From contig CANLMI010000003.1 of assembly GCA_947492375.1 (NCBI GenBank), positions 496,001 through 560,000 on the forward strand: a stretch of DNA of 64,000 nt. Reading direction: 5' to 3'. This document shows, piece after piece, positions 28,965 to 38,010 of this stretch (the stretch's first letter is position 1; each line of letters starts with the position of its first letter). A program made the translations under genes and the position numbers. This DNA is from an uncultured Kordiimonas sp. (GTDB lineage: Bacteria; Pseudomonadota; Alphaproteobacteria; Sphingomonadales; Kordiimonadaceae). The notes beneath the pieces were generated by a model. That model ran no database searches and was not told the DNA's origin. It saw nothing but the letters and a program-made list of their open reading frames with translations.

Positions 28965-30551
28965 ATGACAGACAGTAATGAAACGATCATGGGCGGCGCA
29001 GGTGATGAGAGCCTGGAAGGCGGTGCCGGCGATGATGTGATAACTGGCGGCGATGGGAACGACCTGCTTGATGGTGGTGCTGGTGATGATGACCTGACAG
29101 GTGGGTTTGGTATTGATACTATTATTGGTGGAACAGGCGATGATACGATCATTGGGTTTCCAAATGATGACGCTGACTCTATCGATGCAGGCCCTGGCGA
29201 TGACGTTGTTGATTCTGCCTTTGGTGATGACACGGTCGATGGAGGCCCCGGCGATGATTTCCTGAGCGGTTTTGACGGCGATGATATCGTGAACGGAGGG
29301 ACCGGCGATGATCAAATTCAAGGGGATGGCTCTGCTGGTGCATCATTGAACTTTATTGGCGGGTTTCAGGTTTTTGGCGGTAATGATACGCTCGATGGTG
29401 GCACAGGCAACGATAGTATATTTGGTGGTGTTTTAAATGACCTGATCTTTGGCGGTGCCGGCGATGATCAGTTGTTTGGTGAAGGCGGCGCAGTTGCAGA
29501 CGCTGATCCAGATGGTGGTAATGACACATTGAATGGTGGTTCGGGCGATGATTTTTTAAGCGGCGCTATTGGTAATGATGTTCTGCGCGGTGATAGCGGC
29601 GATGACACGATCGACGGCGGTATTGACGATGATTTTATCTCGGGTGGTTCAGGTGATGACGTTGCAGTTGGCGGCGCTGGAAATGATCAGATATTTGCGG
29701 GCCCGGATGACTTGGGGGATGATATCTTCATCGGCGGTGTTGGTAATGATATTGTCGGCGGCGGTAACGGTGATGATCTGCTTATTGGTGATGAGACCAA
29801 TATTCTTGGTGGTTTGAGCAGCGCTGTGAGTGCACTTGGTAGCTTTGATATAATTTTTGGCGGTGCGGGTGATGATACGCTCCTTGCTGGTGGTTTAAAT
29901 GATATAAATGGTAATGGTGCGTTTGATGCCGGCGAGGCAATTGTTTCAGCCACCGATGTGAACACCTTGTTTGCTGGAATTGGTGCTGATCTTGTTATTG
30001 GTGCTTCGGGTAATGATATAATTGGCGGCGGCACCGGTGATGACACGCTCGACGGCGGCGCTGGCGATGACATCTTTTTCGGTGGTCAGGGTGATGTGAG
30101 TGACACGGGGGTCAATGATGTTATTGATGCTGGTTCAGGTGATGATACTGTTTTTGCTGGGGGCGGAGATGACAGTGTTGACGGCGGAGCCGGTAATGAT
30201 GAACTGTTTAACGGATCTGGCAACGACACTGTTATAGGCGGCGTGGGTGACGATACCCTTTTTGGTGGTGGTAATGATGATCTGCTTACTGGTGGATTGG
30301 GCGCAGATACATTTGCGTTCTTCGCTGGTAACGGCGATGACACGGTTGTTGATTTCGCCCTGGCTGAGGATATTCTTAACCTTGAAGGCACAGCGACGGA
30401 TTTCACAGACCTTGCAGGCGTTCAGGCGGCAGCGAGTGATAGCACGCAAGCGGGTGTATCAGGCCTTTTGATTGATACGGGCGCGGGTGACAGTATTTTC
30501 CTTCAGGGCCTTTCTGTTGCTGATCTTGATGGCATTTCTATCGTATTTTAG
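28965..30551 (+). CDS. RTX calcium-binding beta-roll protein, paralogue 4
   Basis: A 528-residue protein consisting almost wholly of GGxGxDxxx repeats from residue 8 onward, with no N-terminal catalytic domain. The composition is very rich in Gly, Asp and Asn, giving a strongly acidic protein that should be unfolded until it meets external Ca2+. The EF-hand-like loop DINGNGAFDAGE starts at residue 313, 215 residues from the end. The C-terminal module is almost identical to that of the preceding metalloprotease and ends SIVF. A structural, surface-coat or calcium-buffering role is possible; no adhesion domain is recognised. The start ATG follows GAGTGGGAAC. Confidence 0.78.
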   Translation: MTDSNETIMGGAGDESLEGGAGDDVITGGDGNDLLDGGAGDDDLTGGFGIDTIIGGTGDDTIIGFPNDDADSIDAGPGDDVVDSAFGDDTVDGGPGDDFLSGFDGDDIVNGGTGDDQIQGDGSAGASLNFIGGFQVFGGNDTLDGGTGNDSIFGGVLNDLIFGGAGDDQLFGEGGAVADADPDGGNDTLNGGSGDDFLSGAIGNDVLRGDSGDDTIDGGIDDDFISGGSGDDVAVGGAGNDQIFAGPDDLGDDIFIGGVGNDIVGGGNGDDLLIGDETNILGGLSSAVSALGSFDIIFGGAGDDTLLAGGLNDINGNGAFDAGEAIVSATDVNTLFAGIGADLVIGASGNDIIGGGTGDDTLDGGAGDDIFFGGQGDVSDTGVNDVIDAGSGDDTVFAGGGDDSVDGGAGNDELFNGSGNDTVIGGVGDDTLFGGGNDDLLTGGLGADTFAFFAGNGDDTVVDFALAEDILNLEGTATDFTDLAGVQAAASDSTQAGVSGLLIDTGAGDSIFLQGLSVADLDGISIVF

Positions 30552-30643
30552 TTTGCATTCTACTGACCTGTTAACCTGATCCTAATAATATTCAGCCCAT
30601 AAACGCTCTTGTATATGGGTTGTTTTTTGCGATTGGGAAATCA

Positions 30644-32305
30644 ATGTTATTCGATAATGAGACCATTTTTGGCACAGCGCTTGGTGATGTGATCAATGCA
30701 GGCGACGGCGAGGACACGATCGAAGGATTTGGCGGTGATGATACGATTGATGCTGGCAGTGATGATGATAGCGTTGATGGTGGAATTGGTAACGACTGGA
30801 TAATCCTTGGTAGGGGTGAGGATACGCTGCAAGGCCTTGTTATATTTGATGGTAATGATTTTGTCGATGCAGGCAGCGGCGAAGATCTGGTTTTTTCAGG
30901 CGCAGGCAATGATACAGTTATCGGTGGGAGCGGCCATGATACCCTCAACGGGTTTGAGGGTGACGACGTTCTTACAGGCGATGACGGTGATGATGTTATT
31001 CTGGGTGACGGTGACGCTGGTGCTGAACTCCTTATGATTGAGGATAGGGCGTTGTTTGGCGGTAACGATAGTATTGATGGCGGCGACGGCGATGATACGA
31101 TTCTGGGTGGTGTTGGTAGTGATTTGATTTTTGGCGGTAAGGGGGCAGACCTTATTGGGGGTGAGGGCACTTCTGACTCTGATACATCTGATTTTGCAGG
31201 CGATGACAGCATTGATGGCGGTGTTGGTAATGATACGATCACTGGCGGCGGCGGTGATGATGTTATTTTGGGCGGCGAAGGGGATGATATACTGGAAGGT
31301 GGCGAAGGCGAGGATGTTATTGATGGCGGTGAAGGCAATAATAATATAGCTGGCGGCGCAGATGACGATACCCTACGCGGTAGTGACGGCGAAGATACAA
31401 TTAACGGCGGTGCTGATGATGATCTTATCGTTGGCGGTGCGGGCGAAGACATGCTCGACGGTGGTGCCGGTAATGATCGTATTTTTGCTGGCGCCAATGA
31501 TGTGTCTGATGATACCTTAATGGGCGGCACAGGTAGTGATGTTCTTGGCGGCGGTGGCGGCGATGATATTTTATCTGGCGGCTTAAGCGGCGGTGATATT
31601 TTGTTTGGCGGTGAAGGCGAAGATACTTTGCTGGCAATCGATTTTAATGACGCTGACGCTGATACCTTTTTCGATCTAGGTGAGGAAATCACGTTTGAGA
31701 CCCAACTTTTTAGTAACACGCTCTATGGCGGTGACGGCGATGATATTGTGGTTGGTGCAAACAGCAGCGATGAGCTAGGCGGTGGTTCAGGGAATGACAC
31801 GCTTATTGGTGGTGACGGCAATGATATATTCTATGGTGGGCGCAGTGAAGCCCAAAGCATGGATTTGAACGATAGTATCGATGCGGGCGGAGGTAATGAT
31901 ACTGTGTTTGCGGGGGTCGGAAATGATTTTATCGACGCCGGTGACGGTAATGACCAATTGTTCAATGGTGCTGGCAACGACACAGTGATTGGCGGTAACG
32001 GTGAAGATACGATCTTTGGCGGTGCTGGTAATGATGAATTTTCCGGCGGTAATTTTGCTGATACATACGAGTTTTTTACAGGCCACGGTGATGATACAAT
32101 CACAGACTTTCAAGGCGCAGAAGATATTCTTGACCTTTCCGATACAGCAACAGATTTTACTGACTTGGCAAGCGTTCAGGCTGTTGCAGCAAACGCCAGT
32201 TTTGGTGACGGAATTGGAGTGCTGATCGACACCGGAAACGGCGATAGTGTTTTTCTTATTGGAGTAACGTTCGACGATCTGGCGAGCATCAACATCGTTT
32301 TTTAA
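30644..32305 (+). CDS. RTX calcium-binding beta-roll protein, paralogue 5
   Basis: A 553-residue protein from ATG 30644, chosen because GGGA lies 8 bases upstream; a TTG 24 bases earlier is open but has no site. RTX repeats fill nearly the whole length, many with Glu replacing Asn or Asp (GGEGEDxx), making it the most divergent in repeat composition. The embedded loop DADADTFFDLGE starts at residue 336 and keeps the acidic positions 1, 3, 5, 9 and 12 while position 6 is Thr. The distance to the end is 217 residues. The C-terminal module reads FIDAGDGNDQLFNG through INIVF. No signal peptide or enzyme domain. It is last in the left half of the array. Confidence 0.78.
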   Translation: MLFDNETIFGTALGDVINAGDGEDTIEGFGGDDTIDAGSDDDSVDGGIGNDWIILGRGEDTLQGLVIFDGNDFVDAGSGEDLVFSGAGNDTVIGGSGHDTLNGFEGDDVLTGDDGDDVILGDGDAGAELLMIEDRALFGGNDSIDGGDGDDTILGGVGSDLIFGGKGADLIGGEGTSDSDTSDFAGDDSIDGGVGNDTITGGGGDDVILGGEGDDILEGGEGEDVIDGGEGNNNIAGGADDDTLRGSDGEDTINGGADDDLIVGGAGEDMLDGGAGNDRIFAGANDVSDDTLMGGTGSDVLGGGGGDDILSGGLSGGDILFGGEGEDTLLAIDFNDADADTFFDLGEEITFETQLFSNTLYGGDGDDIVVGANSSDELGGGSGNDTLIGGDGNDIFYGGRSEAQSMDLNDSIDAGGGNDTVFAGVGNDFIDAGDGNDQLFNGAGNDTVIGGNGEDTIFGGAGNDEFSGGNFADTYEFFTGHGDDTITDFQGAEDILDLSDTATDFTDLASVQAVAANASFGDGIGVLIDTGNGDSVFLIGVTFDDLASINIVF

Positions 32306-32522
32306 AAGTTTATTGTCATGTTGCTGGGGGCATGAATAAAGTATATAGCTGGATTCAGAGCAAGGATGCGCTGACGATACCGTTTTATTATTCTATTATG
32401 GAGATACCTACTTCTTGATTGAAGTATGGTTGGGTATTGATGCCTATTTGGTTAATGAAACTTCTTACTATCTACACATAGACTTCAAGGCAGTTGATTT
32501 ATATGTGGGTAATGGGATGATG

Positions 32523-34469
32523 TTAAGCTTTAATGAGTTTTTTTAAAATGGTATCTAGGCTTTTATTTTTCATCTGCCTGAGACGGTATTTATCGAAACG
32601 AGACAAAGAATTGATAACTGTATCAAATTCCTGACTTACAGCTTGTAACCATTTGGTCTCGCCGCCTAAATCACTATTTAATCGATCATTCCGATATCTT
32701 ATTTCAAAAAAGCGGAAAAAGAGTTTTTGATATTCGGGTGTAGCTGAGATGATGTGATTTACAAAAGATTTGGGGTCTAGCTGCGCCAAAACAGGTTTAT
32801 GAAGATACATACCTGTCTCGGGGTTTGATTGGCAAAGAATGTCTTGGAATTGTTGGAAATCAGTTTTTGATAATTCTATCAACTCTTTTGCTTTGTTGGC
32901 ATGGCTATTAAGTTCAGCTTGATTGATTTTCTTCCTGAGGTATTCTTTTACATTAGAAAACTCTTTTATTTTCAAACCTTTGAAATGAAGATTATAATAT
33001 GAATTGAATGAAAATTGACTTTCAAAATTTAAGCTGAAAGTGTTGATTTCTGGACCATAAAATAATTCATTTTCATACAGATGATCGATATAGCTTTTCA
33101 GATCGGTTTCTATGTCTTTTGTGGATTTAGGCAAGACCTGTTGATTGGCAAAGTCGAAAAGGATGCCGGCAATATGCAAAATTTCGCCACATCGCCTATA
33201 TTTATATTCACCGAATTTTCGATATGTATCCGTGAGTGCTTGTTCCATTTCATCATTTGAATATGAAAAGGAATGCCAAAGAATTTGCCATTCAGCAGCT
33301 ACTTGCTTTTCTATGAAAAGTTTGTTTACCTTCAAATAGGGCTGGATTTTTCCATTATCAACGACGCCCTTCAGAAATAAGTCTTTCAAGATTTCTTCTG
33401 ATAATATTTCATTGCTAAATTGTACATCGGAGAACTGTTGTTCTATTTCTCCGATTTTCTTGATTAGTTCTGGGTGTTGGTCTTTATCCAGCCAGTGAAA
33501 GTTAGGGTCTATTAAAGCCCATACCTCATCAACCGTGATAGTTTCAAGTAGCTTGTCTGAATAAGGGTTATCTTTAGGTAGCTTGAATAGATCTGATTTG
33601 ACCGCATTTAAATGATATTTACTGTTGCCTTTTAGAAGAAAGCCAATTGTGAACACAAGCTTCGTTAATTCCAATACCGCCTCAGGCTTCTTCCATTGTT
33701 CATCAGTTAGGCACTTACTGAAACGTTCAAATGTCCAAAGCAATTGTTGCAGGATACGCAGGTTTTGAGTTTCTGACTGTTGGTATAATGATTTAATTAT
33801 TTCTATATTTTCCCGATAGAGTAATTTTACTCGTGACTCATCCATGTTTTCTAAGAAGGTTTCTAATGCTTTATCTATTGGCGAATGTAATTCAAGTGTT
33901 TGACCAATCAGTTTTTCTTTGACTTGGCTGTATCTATCTTTTTCTTGATTTGGAATTTCATTCTCGTTAGCAAGAATTATTGCTTTATGATGATCTTGTT
34001 CAACGAGCGTGTTTATGTAACCTAAAACTTGACTGGTTGGGATGTTACATCGTTCTAAATCATCAAATATCAGTAGCCGCTCACCGATGTTAGTAAGAAA
34101 GTCAGGGAGGTTAATGTCTGGCGTTTGAAGAGCCACTGAACCGTCGCTTTTTCCATCGCTGTCTAAATCGATTTTTAACGTTGTCTTTAGAAGGCCTTTA
34201 CCGACATTTGCAGCAAGTTTCATTCCTTTTGAATTTAATTTAGGATGTAGTTGGGCGTAAAATTCATCATTAATTTGATTAATATCAGATAACCCATATA
34301 AACTAATCTTAAGGTATCGTTTTTTTTCAGGGTATTTGTCATTTAAATATGTATCGATGAAAAATGTTTTCCCGCATCCCCACTTGCCAGTTAGCATTAC
34401 TGCATATTGTGGCTTATCTATTTCTAGATAATCATTTAAATATTCTTCGACATGATCGTTTGTTGACAT
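32523..34469 (-). CDS. KAP-family P-loop NTPase
   Basis: A 648-residue protein. The Walker A motif GKWGCGKT is at residues 28-35 and Walker B LLIFDD at 132-137, followed by LERC and later IILANE, the arrangement of KAP NTPases of the STAND/AAA-like group. There are no predicted transmembrane helices, unlike many KAP proteins with membrane inserts. The C-terminal 400 residues are helix-rich and unrecognised. Members of this group are often found in accessory islands and some are suspected or shown to be part of phage defence; whether this one is cannot be told from sequence. It is a single gene read against the RTX array, with more AT-rich sequence than its neighbours, suggesting acquisition. 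Confidence 0.75.
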   Translation of the reverse strand: MSTNDHVEEYLNDYLEIDKPQYAVMLTGKWGCGKTFFIDTYLNDKYPEKKRYLKISLYGLSDINQINDEFYAQLHPKLNSKGMKLAANVGKGLLKTTLKIDLDSDGKSDGSVALQTPDINLPDFLTNIGERLLIFDDLERCNIPTSQVLGYINTLVEQDHHKAIILANENEIPNQEKDRYSQVKEKLIGQTLELHSPIDKALETFLENMDESRVKLLYRENIEIIKSLYQQSETQNLRILQQLLWTFERFSKCLTDEQWKKPEAVLELTKLVFTIGFLLKGNSKYHLNAVKSDLFKLPKDNPYSDKLLETITVDEVWALIDPNFHWLDKDQHPELIKKIGEIEQQFSDVQFSNEILSEEILKDLFLKGVVDNGKIQPYLKVNKLFIEKQVAAEWQILWHSFSYSNDEMEQALTDTYRKFGEYKYRRCGEILHIAGILFDFANQQVLPKSTKDIETDLKSYIDHLYENELFYGPEINTFSLNFESQFSFNSYYNLHFKGLKIKEFSNVKEYLRKKINQAELNSHANKAKELIELSKTDFQQFQDILCQSNPETGMYLHKPVLAQLDPKSFVNHIISATPEYQKLFFRFFEIRYRNDRLNSDLGGETKWLQAVSQEFDTVINSLSRFDKYRLRQMKNKSLDTILKKLIKA

Positions 34470-34810
34470 TCGTGCGCCTTTAGATAGTGACGTATTTTAG
34501 GATAAGTATAGGTTGTTTAAAGTTAGATACAACAATCATAGGTGTAATTCTGTAAGAAAGGGTTGAGGTAAAGAATGTGTCTTGCCACATTACTCTTTTA
34601 AAACTACTGAAGGAAAGTTGCACTTAACCCGGATTTATATAAATTTATTCGTGCGGTGACAGCGTGAAATAGTGGAAAAATCTGGATTTTCTTCTGGATG
34701 AAACCGCGCTGTATCTTATAATCAGTATAGTATTTCATAATCGTCAAGAGTATGCTTTTTAAGGGAAAAAGAGCTTTAGTTACTATTCGCAATGATATAG
34801 AGGGTTATGA
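34470..34810. other. Intergenic region between the KAP NTPase and glutaminase genes
   Basis: There are 341 bases between divergent genes. It must hold promoters for both. A small open frame on the minus strand (34604-34792) has no good start signal and no recognisable product, so it was not called. GAGGGT lies just before the glutaminase ATG. Confidence 0.3.
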
Positions 34811-35791
34811 ATGACCAGACTTCCTATATCACATATACAAGAGGCTGCTGAAGCAGCCCTGAATGTAGCAAGGCCTTATCTTCGTGAGGGGCGAGTTGCA
34901 TCCTATATACCGGCTTTGTCCTCGGTTAATCCTGATCATCTTGGTTTGGCGGCTGTAACACTGGACGGCCATACGGTTACGGCAGGTGATGCAGTGACAC
35001 CGTTTTCCATTCAATCGATCTCCAAGGTTTTTACTCTTACACTCGCTCTCAACAAGGTTGGTGAAAAACTCTGGGCCCGTGTTGGGCGTGAGCCGTCAGG
35101 CACCGCGTTTAATTCGATTGTGCAATTGGAATCAGAAGCAGGAAGGCCGCGTAACCCCCTTATAAATGCTGGAGCAATCGCGACAACAGACCAGATTATT
35201 AATTCAGGTGGCGCTTCAGGAGGTGCTTCAGGTGGGGTATTAGGTGGCGCACGCGAGGCGATTGATGACATTGAAAGCTTTTTACAAACTGTAGCAATGG
35301 ATACAGCGGTTGAGATTGATCTTGATGTTGCAGCATCGGAAGCAGCAGCGGGATCACGTAATCGAAGTTTGGCCCATTTTATGGCTGCTTTTGGTAACCT
35401 TACGCATCCGGTAGAGACAGTTTTGGATGTTTATTTTCACCAATGCGCGCTCAAAATGACCTGTTTGCAGCTTGCCCGTGCTGGCTTGTATCTTGCGAAT
35501 GAGGGTGTTGACCCCTTAACAGGAAAACGAATTACATCGGTTGATCATTGCCGGCAAATTAATGCGGTTATGATGCAATGCGGCCATTATGATAACTCTG
35601 GTGAGTTTGCTGTGCGGGTTGGCCTGCCGGGTAAGAGCGGCGTTGGCGGCGGTATTTTGGCGATTGCCCCGGGCAAGGGGGCTGTTGCGGTATGGTCGCC
35701 AGGGCTTAACGAGGCGGGAACATCCTTTTCCGGGGCTGCTGCGTTGGAGCATTTTTCTGCTGCATTGGATTGGTCTGTCTTTTCTGTATAA
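34811..35791 (+). CDS. glsA: Glutaminase A
   Basis: A 326-residue cytosolic enzyme of the serine-dependent beta-lactamase-like glutaminase family, hydrolysing L-glutamine to glutamate and ammonia. The catalytic SxxK is Ser69-Lys72 in FSIQSISK. Other family blocks are [35 protein letters not shown] and the C-terminal [10 protein letters not shown] Gly/Ala/Ser-rich insert at about residues 132-148 ([15 protein letters not shown]) interrupts the usual helix after the INAGAI block and is encoded by short direct repeats. Start ATG 34811 is preceded by GAGGGT. It stands alone, with no transporter or regulator next to it. Confidence 0.92.
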   Translation: MTRLPISHIQEAAEAALNVARPYLREGRVASYIPALSSVNPDHLGLAAVTLDGHTVTAGDAVTPFSIQSISKVFTLTLALNKVGEKLWARVGREPSGTAFNSIVQLESEAGRPRNPLINAGAIATTDQIINSGGASGGASGGVLGGAREAIDDIESFLQTVAMDTAVEIDLDVAASEAAAGSRNRSLAHFMAAFGNLTHPVETVLDVYFHQCALKMTCLQLARAGLYLANEGVDPLTGKRITSVDHCRQINAVMMQCGHYDNSGEFAVRVGLPGKSGVGGGILAIAPGKGAVAVWSPGLNEAGTSFSGAAALEHFSAALDWSVFSV

Positions 35792-35844
35792 TTGCTTTGA
35801 TATTTATGAAAAAGATAGGGCCCTCCAGCATGGGGTTAATCATA

Positions 35845-36480
35845 TTATAGTGTTAGGTAACCATAGGCGAAATCGGCGATATGATCACAGAATTGATCGT
35901 CTGACAGATCAATACCCCAGTCCGGGCTATCGTCAGGAAATAGGGCGCGCTCAATATAGATATTGTTGAAATAGTAGGCGAGCATGCCTGCCGCTTGGTC
36001 ATGGCTTTCCTGTGTGATTTCACCTGAATAGGGCGCGATGATGCTCTTGAGCGAGGTTAACATCGCTTCTTCTAGCCCTTTGAATTGATCCCGCGCGGTT
36101 TTTCCGTGCTTGCGGCCATAGATGTGGATTGCGCGCATAATATGCGCCTGATCGGTCATTTGCCGCCAGTTTGCCCGCGTTATTTGCCTGAGCGCACTGC
36201 GCAGTGTCACGCCTTCTAAATTAAGCTGTGCTTCGGGGCTTAACACCCATTCATTCAGGCGCTTCAGGTAAAGGTCCAGCAGGACAGGCAGGAAGCCCTC
36301 TTTCTTATCAAACCGACGATAGATGGATGCGGCTGAAACCCCCGCACGGCCCGCGATCTCGTTCACTGAAATATCGTCGAAATCCTGTTCGCGCAGCAAT
36401 GCCTCCAGCGCATGCAAAAGCGCGTCCCTTGTTTGCTCTGATCGGCGTTGGTGGGTTTTTCTTGCCCCTTGACTCTTCAC
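35845..36480 (-). CDS. TetR-family transcriptional regulator
   Basis: A 211-residue protein. The N-terminal helix-turn-helix (ISVNEIAGRAGVSAASIYRRF, about residues 38-58, then KKEGFL) is classic TetR. The C-terminal 140 residues form the variable ligand and dimerisation domain. The start is GTG at 36480 with AGGA about 8 bases upstream. It is divergent from a CPBP protease gene, and a 17-base imperfect palindrome with TGTAA/TTACA arms lies in the shared promoter region, so it probably represses itself and the protease gene. The effector is unknown. Confidence 0.85.
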   Translation of the reverse strand: MKSQGARKTHQRRSEQTRDALLHALEALLREQDFDDISVNEIAGRAGVSAASIYRRFDKKEGFLPVLLDLYLKRLNEWVLSPEAQLNLEGVTLRSALRQITRANWRQMTDQAHIMRAIHIYGRKHGKTARDQFKGLEEAMLTSLKSIIAPYSGEITQESHDQAAGMLAYYFNNIYIERALFPDDSPDWGIDLSDDQFCDHIADFAYGYLTL

Positions 36481-36494
36481 TATAAAATCCTATA

Positions 36495-36511
36495 TGTAAA
36501 AGTGAATTACA
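36495..36511. promoter_or_regulatory. Candidate TetR operator between the divergent TetR and CPBP genes
   Basis: TGTAA (36495-36499) and TTACA (36507-36511) are inverted arms separated by 7 bases, in a very AT-rich 118-base divergent promoter region. The size and symmetry fit a TetR-family dimer site. It starts 14 bases upstream of the TetR start codon. Confidence 0.4.
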
Positions 36512-36598
36512 TTTATATATTAATATAAAACATAAATAAGTCAATGATTTAATGTGATTTATGTACGTATTTTAAACAAAACAGAAAAGGGCGGGCCG

Positions 36599-37543
36599 AT
36601 GACAAGAGGATTGATATTTGCAACTGTTATGGTGGCTGTTAGTGCGCTTTTAGCAATGAGTGTGAGTGCGGGCGAGGACATAAATAATGTGTTCAGTGCA
36701 GGTATCGTTACAGGGTTTAGTCCAGAGTTAAATTCAGAATTAAATACTGGAGTGCATGATACGGCGAAAGCGCGTGATATGGTGCAAAATATTGATTCTG
36801 GCAGCGACATTGCTCGTATCAGGCCGACATCTATCGATGCCGCGCTAATGCTGATCATTGGTGTTGGCCTGCCGTTTGTTGGATGGATCATGCATAAGCG
36901 GGAAATGGCGCGGAAGGTAGCAGGGTATAAAACTCCTTTGCTGAAAAGTTACCAGTATTCATTTTTGCTTCTTTGGATACCTACAATTCTTTTGATCGGT
37001 GGATGGGTTTATCAGGGGCGCGCATTTAACATGCTTGGCCTCGGATTTGATGGTACGTGGCAGAACTGGATGGGGCTCAGCATTGCGGTTATTCTGTCTG
37101 CTTTTTATATGTGGCAGGCGTTCCGTGTGAAAATAAATGAACGCATAGCCGAGAGCGTGCTTAAGGGGCTGGAGGGAGAGGCAGGTATTCAGGATATTGC
37201 CCCGCAGTCACACACAGAATACCGAGTTTTCCAAGGGCTTTCACTCAGCGCTGGTTTTACTGAAGAGATTATGTTCAGGGCATTTCTGGTATGGGGGTTA
37301 TCGCACTATATGCTGGTTATTGTGGCGATTACTCTGTCGCTTGTTGCTTTCACATTGGCACACCTATATCAGCAGACGGTAAACGCAATCATTCGCGTGC
37401 TGTTGATGGGGATTGTCCTCACCGCTGCGTATCTATTAAGCGGATCGTTGTGGCCCGCGATTATCCTGCATGCTGCCGTAGATTTGGGCGGCGGTGCGAT
37501 GCTTTGGTATGCAAAGAAGTATGAGCAGAAATCAGTAGTGTAA
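36599..37543 (+). CDS. CPBP-family intramembrane glutamic protease
   Basis: A 314-residue membrane protein. ATG 36599 is preferred over a GTG 45 bases upstream because AAGGGCGGG precedes it and the protein then begins with a signal-like hydrophobic segment. After a soluble stretch (about 28-80) come several membrane helices. CPBP/Abi motifs are present: TEEIMFRAF (EExxxR), FTLAHLYQ with the second-motif His, and a C-terminal ILHAAVDL with the third-motif His/Asp. Relatives include Rce1-like prenyl-protein proteases and bacteriocin self-immunity proteins. The substrate here is unknown. Expression is probably controlled by the divergent TetR gene. Confidence 0.8.
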   Translation: MTRGLIFATVMVAVSALLAMSVSAGEDINNVFSAGIVTGFSPELNSELNTGVHDTAKARDMVQNIDSGSDIARIRPTSIDAALMLIIGVGLPFVGWIMHKREMARKVAGYKTPLLKSYQYSFLLLWIPTILLIGGWVYQGRAFNMLGLGFDGTWQNWMGLSIAVILSAFYMWQAFRVKINERIAESVLKGLEGEAGIQDIAPQSHTEYRVFQGLSLSAGFTEEIMFRAFLVWGLSHYMLVIVAITLSLVAFTLAHLYQQTVNAIIRVLLMGIVLTAAYLLSGSLWPAIILHAAVDLGGGAMLWYAKKYEQKSVV

Positions 37544-37555
37544 CAAGAAGTAATA

Positions 37556-38007
37556 TCACCGTGGCAGGTGGCTAGTTCGCCTGCTGAGTTGGATTTTCTT
37601 TAGAGCCTCATCATGCTTACCGATAATTTTAACGTAACGGTTTATAGCGCTAACAAAATAACTTCCATCATCTTGATATGCGAACTCGATAGCTGCGATC
37701 TCTTGATCCCATCTATAGTGGTGATACCGATATGTATTCACGGTTAGCCCGGCAGGAATGATTTTTAAGGCGTTGGCGGCGAAAAAAGGTGTCGTAATTT
37801 GGTGCCAATATAGTATAGGGCGATGATTATCATTAACGGCATTAACGGCATTAACGGCATTAACGCTATTCCGCGTCCTTTGTCAGGATTGGGGTTGGCG
37901 TGTTCGCTACCAAATTCAATAGTTAGCCAATATATTGCGTAGGCTAATATACTTGCGAATGAAACAACAATTAGCCACGCTGTGTCTTTCTTGTAATAAA
38001 CTGTCAA
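37556..38007 (-). pseudogene. Small two-TM protein with PH-like C-terminus, apparent frameshift
   Basis: Read from 38007, 80 residues contain two membrane helices (about 11-30 and 50-67) and end at 37765. One base back in frame, a continuous open stretch reads TPFFAANALKIIPAGLTV, then RWDQEIAAIEF and SYFVSAINRYVKIIG, ending at 37556. This looks like the soluble beta-domain that follows two helices in small bacterial PH-domain membrane proteins. The second frame lacks a start upstream of a weak GTG at 37741. The switch would occur at the T6 run (minus strand) at 37782-37787 and has the sense of one missing base. The alternative is two tiny overlapping genes. Confidence 0.5.
37831..37866 (+). 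repeat. 9-bp tandem repeat, four copies
   Basis: Three identical CATTAACGG units and a fourth ending in C lie head to tail. They encode the LMP repeats (minus strand) at the start of the second membrane helix of the small two-TM protein. Because the unit is three codons long, copy-number change would lengthen the helix without changing frame. Confidence 0.85.
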
Positions 38008-38010
38008 CGC

